Shown here piece by piece: positions 6,886 through 14,615 of a DNA stretch of 23,753 nt. The stretch comes from Terrisporobacter sp. (GTDB lineage Bacteria; Bacillota_A; Clostridia; Peptostreptococcales; Peptostreptococcaceae), in assembly GCA_029851945.1 (NCBI GenBank), contig JARKUZ010000048.1:1-23753 (forward strand), in the 5' to 3' direction. Position numbers and translations under genes: made by a program. Under the pieces are notes generated by a model. It worked only from the letters and a program-made list of their open reading frames with translations. It had not been told where the DNA came from and did not search any database. Each line of letters opens with the position of its first letter. Position 1 is the stretch's first letter.

Positions 6886-9087
6886 TTATAACTTGTCCTC
6901 CTTCAAATTATTCTTTTTGAACTCTCCAGGTGTCATAGATGTAACTTGTTTAAAGCGTCTAATAAAACTAGAAACATTAGAATATCCCATTTGATCAGCA
7001 ATATCTCTTAGTGTTAGGTCAGAATTTATTAATAACTCTTTAGATTTATTAATTTTTAAATTTGTTATATAATCTAAGATTGTCATACCTGTTTTATCTT
7101 TAAAGTATTGACTTAAGTATGATAATGACACATTAAAGTTATCCGAAACTAGTTGTAATGAGAATGAATAATCGGTATAATTATCTAAAATATATTCCTT
7201 TATTTTTTCTACTGCTAATTTTGGAGCCTTAAAATTTTTTTTATTTTTTATTATAACTAATAATTCAGAGGATATTTCTTTAAATACATCATTTAACTCA
7301 TCTAAAGATTTAATTTGGTATAATGTCAATAAATCAATATTAGGATAATTAAAAACATGTTTATTTTTGTCTATATAGTTGTTATACATAATGATTAATT
7401 CAAAATAGACACTTCTTACTAATTTAAATGGTAACTTTTCTTTTTGTAACTCTGATAATAATAAGGAAATTCTTATGGATGCTTCATCAAAATTATTATT
7501 ATTAATAAGTAGGTTAACATCTTTTAGTATTTCATCATACTTATTAATAAAGCTCTTAATTAATTGATTATTATCAATAGTTTTAAAAACTTCTAAATTA
7601 GTTCGTGAATCAATATAAGATTTAGCTAGTAAGTTTATATCTTCTTGAACTGATCCGATTGACATAATAATATCTCTATCTAAAGGTTGTCTTTTAGCTA
7701 GATTTATTGTTGGCTTACTAAGTCCAACTAAAAATACACTTAATTCATTAACAAAATTAGTTACTAAAAATTCATAGTCAATAATAAAATTTTGTATATT
7801 ATATTTTGATATTGTATCTGTCAAAGAAGTAATAATGATATTTGCTGAGTTTTTATTTCTTATTAATATTATTGCATGATATTTAGATGTAAACTTTAAG
7901 CCAAGCTCAGCAGCCTCTTTCAAAAATCTACTTGAGTCAGAAACTGTACCATTAATAAGTTCATTTAACTTTAAATTTTGCATTAATGGTATATTTTTGC
8001 TAAGTTCATATTCTAGTTCTGTATTTTTTTCTCTTAGAGAGTAAAGTGTATTCTCAATTAAATCAAATTCATTATATTCATTGTACTTAGAATCATTAGT
8101 GTTTTCTATATTCATTTTTTTTGATAATTCTTTTAAATGATTTATTGGTTTATAATTAAGCTTAAGTGAAATGGTAATTGCAATGCTACCCAACATAAAA
8201 GTTAATATAATTGTTATTATTAATAATTTAGTTACATGTGATAATTCAGCAAATAAATTATTTGATGGAGTTACACAAAGAAAGTATAGGTTTACAATGG
8301 GTAGTTTGGTTAAAAAAATATTATTGTTATTATGAGTATCTGTAAATGCTTCCTCTTTTTTTAAGTTATTTTCAATAGATAAAATATAATCAGCTATTTT
8401 ATCTTTATATTCAGAAATATTGGAATTTGATAGGTTAGTAATATTATAGTTATTATCTATAATTATTGAATGTCTATCTGAACCACTTGAATTAATAATA
8501 GAATTTATAGTTTTCATATTTATAGAAAATATTATACAGCCTACAATATCATTATTAGATATATAAGGCACAGCATAATATAAAAGATTTTTTTCTGTAT
8601 TTTTTATAAAAGTTGGTTCTGTGATTGAAGTTAACACTTCTGAAAGTTCAGAATGTATATTTTCAGTATTATCAATTTGTTTGTAAAAGTTTTTTAATGT
8701 GTATGAGCTTGTATCTGAGAATACATAATTGTCATTAAAAAAATGTATAAAAATTTTATCAAAGAAATTATTACTAGTAGTATATTTACTTAATACAGAA
8801 ATCGTTCTCATACTCTCGATTACGTCATCATTAAATTTAAAAGGTAATATATTATCCTTTGAAATCAAATTTTCAGAGATATTTAAACAATCAGAAATAT
8901 TATTTTCTAAAAGATAACTAGAGTATTTTAAAGATGCTTTATCTCTATCTTGTATTTCATTTTCTAAAATACTAAATACTGTTTTAGATAGTATAAGAGT
9001 TATTGTAAGAATTGGTATAAGTAATATTGCTAAATATGATATAAAAAATCTAGTATATGATTTGTTTTTAAATTTTTCTATTCTCAT
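6886..9087 (-). CDS. Membrane-spanning AraC-family transcriptional regulator with extracellular sensor
   Basis: A 733-residue one-component regulator. A first membrane helix (about residues 14-36), an extracellular region of about 250 residues resembling a Cache-type sensor, a second helix (about 286-308), a long cytoplasmic linker of roughly 300 residues and a C-terminal AraC/XylS double helix-turn-helix (about 622-727) are visible. The last carries FSLQLVSDNFNVSLSYLSQYFKD and LRDIADQMGYSN with the FIRRFKQ and TPGEF signatures. Regulators with this layout sit beside LplB/YtcP-type ABC importers in Firmicutes and activate them in response to an outside oligosaccharide. Here the gene is divergent from exactly such an importer, with 323 bases between start codons. 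The ATG at 9087-9085 is preceded on its own strand by a purine-rich AGGGGGG site. Confidence 0.92.
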   Translation of the reverse strand: MRIEKFKNKSYTRFFISYLAILLIPILTITLILSKTVFSILENEIQDRDKASLKYSSYLLENNISDCLNISENLISKDNILPFKFNDDVIESMRTISVLSKYTTSNNFFDKIFIHFFNDNYVFSDTSSYTLKNFYKQIDNTENIHSELSEVLTSITEPTFIKNTEKNLLYYAVPYISNNDIVGCIIFSINMKTINSIINSSGSDRHSIIIDNNYNITNLSNSNISEYKDKIADYILSIENNLKKEEAFTDTHNNNNIFLTKLPIVNLYFLCVTPSNNLFAELSHVTKLLIITIILTFMLGSIAITISLKLNYKPINHLKELSKKMNIENTNDSKYNEYNEFDLIENTLYSLREKNTELEYELSKNIPLMQNLKLNELINGTVSDSSRFLKEAAELGLKFTSKYHAIILIRNKNSANIIITSLTDTISKYNIQNFIIDYEFLVTNFVNELSVFLVGLSKPTINLAKRQPLDRDIIMSIGSVQEDINLLAKSYIDSRTNLEVFKTIDNNQLIKSFINKYDEILKDVNLLINNNNFDEASIRISLLLSELQKEKLPFKLVRSVYFELIIMYNNYIDKNKHVFNYPNIDLLTLYQIKSLDELNDVFKEISSELLVIIKNKKNFKAPKLAVEKIKEYILDNYTDYSFSLQLVSDNFNVSLSYLSQYFKDKTGMTILDYITNLKINKSKELLINSDLTLRDIADQMGYSNVSSFIRRFKQVTSMTPGEFKKNNLKEDKL

Positions 9088-9272
9088 AAAAAATTCCCCC
9101 CTACAAAAAAAAGTTTATAAAACTAAGTATGTAAAAATAATTTTAAAGGATATATATGGATATTACAATATGTAATTTTTATTTATAACTAAAAAAACGA
9201 TTATATTAGATAAAGAAGTTCACAATATTAGGGAGTTATATAAAAAATGTGCAGAAATATTGATTATATATT

Positions 9273-9286
9273 TAAAAACGATTACA
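9273..9286 (+). promoter_or_regulatory. Catabolite-responsive element (cre), probable CcpA site
   Basis: TAAAAACGATTACA matches the Gram-positive cre consensus TGWNANCGNTNWCA at every fixed position except the second (A for G). It ends just before the TG of the extended -10 element, where bound CcpA would block RNA polymerase. Carbon catabolite repression of a glycan-use operon is expected; the match itself is seen, the function is inferred. Confidence 0.55.
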
Positions 9287-9295
9287 TGATATAAA
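9287..9295 (+). promoter_or_regulatory. Extended -10 promoter of the importer/glycosidase operon
   Basis: TGATATAAA fits the extended -10 pattern TGnTATAAT at all but the last base. No good -35 box stands at normal spacing (TATATT at 9267-9272), as is usual for promoters that need an activator. Transcription would start near 9302 and leave a leader of about 110 bases. Confidence 0.45.
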
Positions 9296-9410
9296 TAGGT
9301 TAGGAGCTAGCTTAGAAATTTAAAATGATTAAAAATTAAATAAGGAGTGATAAATAAATTAAAATGATATTTTTTATGAGTATTAAATTTATTGGAAAAG
9401 AGGGAGTAAA

Positions 9411-10376
9411 ATGCAAATAGGTATTACTAGAAAAAAAACTAGCTTAGATAATCAAATAAAATTTAAAAAGAAAAAAACTTTTTTAAAAGATATATTTAAG
9501 TGTTGGCAATTGTATGTTTTGTTAATTCCTACATTGATATATTTTATAGTATTTTGTTATGGACCAATGTATGGTGTACAACTAGCATTTAAGGATTTTA
9601 ATGCTATTGATGGAATAACAGGGAGTCCATGGGTTGGATTTGAACATTTCAGAAGGTTATTTACTTCATACAAATTTAAAGAATTATTATGGAATACTAT
9701 TTCATTAAGTTTTTATCAACTATTAGTAAGTTTTCCGTTCCCTATTATATTAGCCTTAGCTTTAAATCAAGTTAAAAATGCTAAGTTTAAAAAATTAGTA
9801 CAAACAGTAACATATGCACCACATTTTATATCTATTGTTATTATGGTAGGAATGCTTAATATATTCTTTTCAACTAATGGTGGCTTAGTAAATGAAGTAA
9901 TAAAGCTATTTGGAGGAGAGTCGATATATTTCTTAGGTAAAGAAGAGTATTTTCAAAATATGTATGTGTGGTCTGGCGTATGGCAAAGTGTTGGATGGGG
10001 GGCAATAATTTATTTAGCAGCATTATCTGGTGTTAGCCCAGAGTTACATGAAGCTGCTGTTGTTGAAGGAGCAAATAAATTACAAAGAATTTGGCATATA
10101 GACATTCCAACAATTTTACCAACAATAGTTACAATGTTAATTTTAAATTGTGGACAAGTTATGAGTATAGGTTTTGAGAAAGCCTTCTTAATGCAAAATT
10201 CACTAAATATTGGTATGTCGGAAATAATTCCAACCTATGTATACAAGATGGGGCTAATAAATGCTCAATATGGGTTTTCTACAGCGGTAGGATTATTTAA
10301 TTCAGTAATAAATTGTACTTTATTAATAGTAGTAAATAAAATCTCTAAGAGAATGGGGCAATCAGGTTTATGGTAG
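9411..10376 (+). CDS. CUT1-type ABC transporter permease, LplB-like
   Basis: A 321-residue inner permease subunit of a carbohydrate importer. A basic N-terminal tail is followed by about six membrane helices, the first at about residues 33-55 with the family hallmark YGPMYGVQLAFKDFN behind it. The EAA loop (about 211-240, ELHEAAVVEGANKLQRIWHI then PTILPT) is the docking site for the ATPase. Proteins of this LplB/YteP type pair with YtcP-like partners to import oligosaccharides. It overlaps no gene upstream; its stop is separated from the next start by 14 bases that include the next ribosome binding site, showing tight coupling. AGAGGGAG just upstream serves the ATG. Confidence 0.94.
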   Translation: MQIGITRKKTSLDNQIKFKKKKTFLKDIFKCWQLYVLLIPTLIYFIVFCYGPMYGVQLAFKDFNAIDGITGSPWVGFEHFRRLFTSYKFKELLWNTISLSFYQLLVSFPFPIILALALNQVKNAKFKKLVQTVTYAPHFISIVIMVGMLNIFFSTNGGLVNEVIKLFGGESIYFLGKEEYFQNMYVWSGVWQSVGWGAIIYLAALSGVSPELHEAAVVEGANKLQRIWHIDIPTILPTIVTMLILNCGQVMSIGFEKAFLMQNSLNIGMSEIIPTYVYKMGLINAQYGFSTAVGLFNSVINCTLLIVVNKISKRMGQSGLW

Positions 10377-10390
10377 AAAGGAGTAAGAGC

Positions 10391-11299
10391 ATGAAGTTAA
10401 AGTTGTTTAGTAAGGAGTTTAGAAAACAATCTAAAGCTGATAAGACATTTGATATTATAAATTATACTGGCTTATTTTTAATATTACTTTTAGTAATATA
10501 CCCACTATATTTTATAGTGATTGCATCAATAAGTGATCCTGCAGCAGTTTCAAGGGGGGAAGTATGGTTAATACCAAAGGGGATTAACTTAGATGGATAT
10601 CAAGCTATATTTAAAAATAAAGATATATGGTCTGGATATGGAAATTCATTAAAATATACAATTATAGGTACAGCTGTTAATATAGGACTTACTATACCAG
10701 CAGCATTTGCATTATCTAGAAATGAACTGCGTGGAAGAAAATTTATAATGACTTTAATAACATTTACTATGTTTTTTGGAGGAGGATTAATTCCTACTTA
10801 TTTATTAGTAGATAAGTTAGGAATTAATAATACAATGTGGGCTTTAATATTACCTGGAGCAGTAAGTGTATTTAACTTAATAGTATCTAGAACATTTTTT
10901 GTTCAAAGCATTCCAGAGGAATTATTCGAAGCGAGTAAGGTCGATGGATGTTCATATTTTGGATTTTTCTTTAAAATAGTTCTTCCTTTGGCAAAACCAA
11001 TAATTGCAGTTATGGTATTAATGTACGCAGTTGGACATTGGAATTCATATTTTAATGCATTAATTTATATAAGAGATAGAGAATTGTATCCATTACAAGT
11101 AATCTTAAGAGAGTTATTAATTCAACAAGAGGCAGCTGGTATGGCTCAAGATGCTATTACTTTGGCAGAACAACAGAAATTGGCAGATATGCTTAAATAT
11201 GGGGTAATAATAGTTTCATCATTACCAGTTTTGTGTATTTATCCATTTGTACAAAAATATTTTGTACAAGGTATGATGATAGGATCAGTTAAAGGGTAA
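10391..11299 (+). CDS. CUT1-type ABC transporter permease, YtcP/AraQ-like
   Basis: The second permease subunit, 302 residues with about six membrane helices. The EAA loop begins near residue 175 (ELFEASKVDGCSYFGFF followed by PLAKPI). I chose ATG 10391 because AAAGGAG (10377-10383) lies seven bases before it; an in-frame ATG at 10370 overlaps the preceding gene and has no site. It forms the heterodimeric channel with the permease encoded just upstream. No ATP-binding subunit is encoded anywhere in the window, so the complex probably borrows a shared MsmX/UgpC-type ATPase from elsewhere on the chromosome, as this transporter class commonly does. Confidence 0.94.
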   Translation: MKLKLFSKEFRKQSKADKTFDIINYTGLFLILLLVIYPLYFIVIASISDPAAVSRGEVWLIPKGINLDGYQAIFKNKDIWSGYGNSLKYTIIGTAVNIGLTIPAAFALSRNELRGRKFIMTLITFTMFFGGGLIPTYLLVDKLGINNTMWALILPGAVSVFNLIVSRTFFVQSIPEELFEASKVDGCSYFGFFFKIVLPLAKPIIAVMVLMYAVGHWNSYFNALIYIRDRELYPLQVILRELLIQQEAAGMAQDAITLAEQQKLADMLKYGVIIVSSLPVLCIYPFVQKYFVQGMMIGSVKG

Positions 11300-11393
11300 A
11301 GATTAATTTAAGTAATAAATGGGAAATGATAGAAAATAAGTAAATTAAAATTTACTTTAAAATATAAATTTAAATGAAAGTGGTGGAGAAGTT

Positions 11394-12986
11394 ATGAAAA
11401 AAAACAAATTAAAATTAATAATGTTAGCATGTTTAGTAGTTACTATAACAACAGGGACATTAGTAGGATGTTCAAATAAAAATGCTACATCAAAAACTGA
11501 GGGGGCAGACCTAGAAAATTTTAATGTTGAAGGAATGCCTATAGTAAATGAACCTATAGAAATCACAGCTTTAACGCAAGTTGATCCTTTAAGTAAGGAT
11601 TATAATGAAATGGAGATTCTAAAAAAATTTGATGAAGGTACTAATGTTGATGTTAAGTATGAATGTGTTGCAGGAAATGTTTGGGAGGAAAAAAAGAACT
11701 TAACATTAGCATCAGGTAAATTACCAGATGTTTTCTTTGGAGGAGGAATATCAGATAGTGATATTGTTAAATATGGAAGCATGGGTATGTTTGTAGCATT
11801 AGAAGATTATATAGATAAATATGCTCCTAATATAAAAAAGGTATTTGAAGAAAATCCGGAAATTAAAAATCAAGTTACAGCAGCTGATGGACATATATAT
11901 ACTTTACCATATATAAATGGATATAAGGCTGAATCAGTAGTAAATCATTTATTTATAAATAAAAAATGGTTAGATAATTTAGGATTACAAGTACCAAAAA
12001 CTACTGATGAATATACTGAAGTATTAAAAGCATTTAAAGAACAGGATGCAAATGGAAATGGAGATGTTAATGATGAGGTTCCATTAAGTTTTGTTGCTGG
12101 AAATATATATAATGGTGATTATTCACTAAGTGGATCATTTGGTATTTTTGATGGAAAAGAGCATATTATGATTAAAGATGATAATGTTATATTTGCACCT
12201 ATAGAAGAAGGTTATAAAGAATATTTAAAATGGGCAAATGGCTTATATAAAGAAGGATTATTGGATAATGAAATATTTACACAAGAATATAGTATGTATG
12301 TAGGTAAAGGTAAGGATAAAACTTTAGGATCATTTATTTCATTTACAGCAATACCAACAGTTGGATTAGAAAATGCGGATGAATATATAGCGTTAGATCC
12401 TCTAGTAGGACCAGATGGGGAACAACTATGGGGTGAATATCCAAAGGAAAATATGGGAAATAAATTTGTTGTAACTAATGCTAATAAGAATATAGAAGCT
12501 ACTATAAGATGGATAGATCAATTTTTTGCTCAAGAAGATGATAAGGCTATTGAAGTTCACATCGGTGAAGTTGGAGTTATAAATGAACTAGTAGATGGTA
12601 AGTTTAAAATGGTAAATGATGACAATAAAGCTAGGTGGGAAAACTGTCCAGGTCCATATGCTCCAGGCATTGTTTCAACTAAGATATATGATGAAAAAAT
12701 GATTTTATCTGAAACACAAGTATTAAAAAATAGTTTATATGATCAATATAAGCCTTTCTTAGCAGAAAAGTTACCAATATTAAGCTTTACTAAGGAAGAA
12801 TTAGAAGCTATTTCTGTAATGAATACTGATTTAAGCAACTTTGTAGATGAGATGAAAGCTAAGTGGGTTACTGGACAAGCTGATATAGATAAAGAGTGGG
12901 AGGATTATATGGATAGATTATATAAAATGGGACTTGAACAGTATATAAAAATCTACAAAGATGCATATGAAAGATATAAAAATTAA
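11394..12986 (+). CDS. Extracellular solute-binding lipoprotein of the oligosaccharide importer
   Basis: A 530-residue family-1-type binding protein. A lipoprotein signal peptide ends in the lipobox LVGC with the lipidated Cys at residue 26, so the mature protein is tethered to the outer face of the membrane. The length (over 500 residues) and position after LplB/YtcP permeases match the LplA/YtcQ-like group that binds larger oligosaccharides. A DANGNGDVNDEVP segment (near residues 222-234) resembles the calcium-binding loop seen in this group. It captures the substrate and delivers it to the two permeases encoded just upstream. GGTGGAG at 11382-11388 is the ribosome binding site. A stem-loop beyond the stop may stabilise this usually abundant part of the message. 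Confidence 0.93.
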   Translation: MKKNKLKLIMLACLVVTITTGTLVGCSNKNATSKTEGADLENFNVEGMPIVNEPIEITALTQVDPLSKDYNEMEILKKFDEGTNVDVKYECVAGNVWEEKKNLTLASGKLPDVFFGGGISDSDIVKYGSMGMFVALEDYIDKYAPNIKKVFEENPEIKNQVTAADGHIYTLPYINGYKAESVVNHLFINKKWLDNLGLQVPKTTDEYTEVLKAFKEQDANGNGDVNDEVPLSFVAGNIYNGDYSLSGSFGIFDGKEHIMIKDDNVIFAPIEEGYKEYLKWANGLYKEGLLDNEIFTQEYSMYVGKGKDKTLGSFISFTAIPTVGLENADEYIALDPLVGPDGEQLWGEYPKENMGNKFVVTNANKNIEATIRWIDQFFAQEDDKAIEVHIGEVGVINELVDGKFKMVNDDNKARWENCPGPYAPGIVSTKIYDEKMILSETQVLKNSLYDQYKPFLAEKLPILSFTKEELEAISVMNTDLSNFVDEMKAKWVTGQADIDKEWEDYMDRLYKMGLEQYIKIYKDAYERYKN

Positions 12987-13028
12987 TTTTTAAGAAATTT
13001 TATATAATTATTTTAATATAGAAATATA

Positions 13029-13058
13029 GTAGAGGTTATGGTTTTATATAACTTCTAC
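13029..13058 (+). promoter_or_regulatory. Intercistronic stem-loop between binding protein and sulfatase genes
   Basis: GTAGAGGTTAT (13029-13039) pairs with ATAACTTCTAC (13048-13058), 11 base pairs with one G-U, loop of eight. No T-run follows, so it is not a normal terminator. Such a hairpin behind a binding-protein gene commonly protects the upstream message from 3' decay and lowers expression of the genes behind it; that role is inferred. Confidence 0.5.
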
Positions 13059-13100
13059 CATAAAATATTAATAATATTAAGGAAAGTTTAGGTGATATAA

Positions 13101-14588
13101 ATGAGAATATTAATGTTAGACTTAGATACACTAAGACCAGATCATTTAGGGTGTTATGGTTATCATAGAAATACATCTCCTAATATAGATAGTATTGCAA
13201 AGGAAAGTGTAGTTTTCAATAATTACTATTGTTCTGATGCTCCTTGTCTTCCATCAAGGACAGCTTTAATGTCAGGAAGATTTGGAATCCACACTGGCGT
13301 AGTAAACCATGGAGGAACTGCTGCTGATTTTAGGTTAGTAGGAGAAAAGAGAGGATTTAAGGATAGATTAGCGCATGAAAGTTTACCTGCATTTTTAAGA
13401 AAAGAAGGCCTTCATACAGCAACAATAAGTCCATTTGCTGAAAGACATAGTGCTTGGTGGTTTAATGCAGGATTTAATGAAGTGTATAATACAGGAAAAT
13501 CAGGACATGAATCAGCAGAAGAAGTTACTCCTGTAGCTATGAAATGGATTGAGGATAATGCAGATAAAGATGATTGGTTCTTACACATAAATTATTGGGA
13601 TCCACATACTCCATATAGAGCACCAGAAGACTTTGGAAATCCATTTAAGGATGAGCCATATGCTCCTTGGATAACAAAAGAAATATTTGATGATCATAGA
13701 AAAAATAAAATAGGACCTCATGGACCACAAGAAATAAATATGTTTGATAATAAATCATATCCTCAACATCCAAGATATAAAACAGAACTAAAGGAATATG
13801 AAGATGTTAGAGATTGTTTTGATGGATATGACTGTGGAATTAGATATATGGATAGTCATATAAGTAGACTAATAGAATTGTTAAAAAGTAAAGGTATATA
13901 TGAAGACATGGCTATAATAGTTACTTCAGATCATGGAGAAGCTATGGGCGAATTTGGAATATATGGAGAGCATTCTATTGCAGATCAGACAACTGCTAGA
14001 ATACCAATGATAATAAAATGGCCAGGTGGATTAAATAATCATTATGATAATGGATTACATTATAATTTAGATTTAGCACCAACATTTGCAGAATTATTTA
14101 ATAAGGAAAAAAGTGATTATTGGGATGGTCAAAGCTATGCAAGTACTTTAATTAATGGTGAAGATAAAGGAAGAGAATCATTAGTTTTATCTCAATGTGC
14201 TCACGTATGCCAAAGATCAGTTAGATTTGGTGATTATTTATATATGAGAACATATCATGATGGATATCATTTATTCCCAAAAGAAATGTTGTTTAATATA
14301 AAGGAAGATCCACATGAATTAAATAATATTGCTGAAGAGAGAAAAGATTTATGTATACAAGGTGCATATTATCTTCAAAATTGGCATGATGACATGATGA
14401 ATAGCAGTGAATATGAAGTTGATCCATTATGGACAGTAATGAGAGAAGGTGGGCCACTTCATGCTAAGGGGCATTTAAAAGTCTATTGTGAAAGATTGGA
14501 AGAGACGGGGAGAGGTTGGGCTGTTGAAGAGTTAAAGAAAAGGCATCCTAGAGAATTTAATGATAGATCAATTGAAAGATTAGATTAA
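13101..14588 (+). CDS. Cytoplasmic Cys-type sulfatase (S1 family)
   Basis: A 495-residue alkaline-phosphatase-fold sulfatase that hydrolyses sulfate esters. The formylglycine motif CLPSRTALMSGR puts the modifiable cysteine at C49; metal-binding residues include the N-terminal DLDTLRPDH (D7/D9) and TSDHGE (D277, H278), and MIIKWPGG supplies a conserved lysine. The protein begins directly with the first core strand (MRILMLDLD) and has no signal peptide, so it works on imported substrate inside the cell. The Cys rather than Ser motif fits maturation by the anSME encoded at 1419-2537. It lies between the importer and the GH2 gene, 27 bases before the latter. The exact position on which sugar it desulfates cannot be read from the sequence. 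AGGTGA at 13090-13095 is the ribosome binding site. Confidence 0.95.
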   Translation: MRILMLDLDTLRPDHLGCYGYHRNTSPNIDSIAKESVVFNNYYCSDAPCLPSRTALMSGRFGIHTGVVNHGGTAADFRLVGEKRGFKDRLAHESLPAFLRKEGLHTATISPFAERHSAWWFNAGFNEVYNTGKSGHESAEEVTPVAMKWIEDNADKDDWFLHINYWDPHTPYRAPEDFGNPFKDEPYAPWITKEIFDDHRKNKIGPHGPQEINMFDNKSYPQHPRYKTELKEYEDVRDCFDGYDCGIRYMDSHISRLIELLKSKGIYEDMAIIVTSDHGEAMGEFGIYGEHSIADQTTARIPMIIKWPGGLNNHYDNGLHYNLDLAPTFAELFNKEKSDYWDGQSYASTLINGEDKGRESLVLSQCAHVCQRSVRFGDYLYMRTYHDGYHLFPKEMLFNIKEDPHELNNIAEERKDLCIQGAYYLQNWHDDMMNSSEYEVDPLWTVMREGGPLHAKGHLKVYCERLEETGRGWAVEELKKRHPREFNDRSIERLD

Positions 14589-14615
14589 TGGAACTTTAGA
14601 AACTGGGGGATAAAG

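Larger units (their letters stand above)
9088..9410. promoter_or_regulatory. Divergent control region between the AraC regulator and the importer operon
   Basis: No gene is seen in these 323 bases. Signals present are an inverted repeat ATTACA-ATA-TGTAAT (9162-9176), two copies of AAAAACGATTAYAT (9193-9206 and 9274-9287) 81 bases apart, an extended -10 promoter (9287-9295) and an overlapping cre-like site (9273-9286). AAGGAG at 9342-9347 has no well-spaced start codon behind it. AraC-type activators usually bind direct repeats, so the repeated motif is a candidate target of the neighbouring regulator. Confidence 0.6.

Noticed and set aside
8729..8917. Plus-strand open frame inside the AraC regulator gene
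   Set aside because: Antisense to the sensor domain, with no start signal or recognisable product.
9364..9420. Possible 18-residue leader peptide overlapping the first permease start
   Set aside because: The nearest AAGGAG (9342-9347) is 16 bases before its ATG, too far, and the peptide has no regulatory-looking composition.
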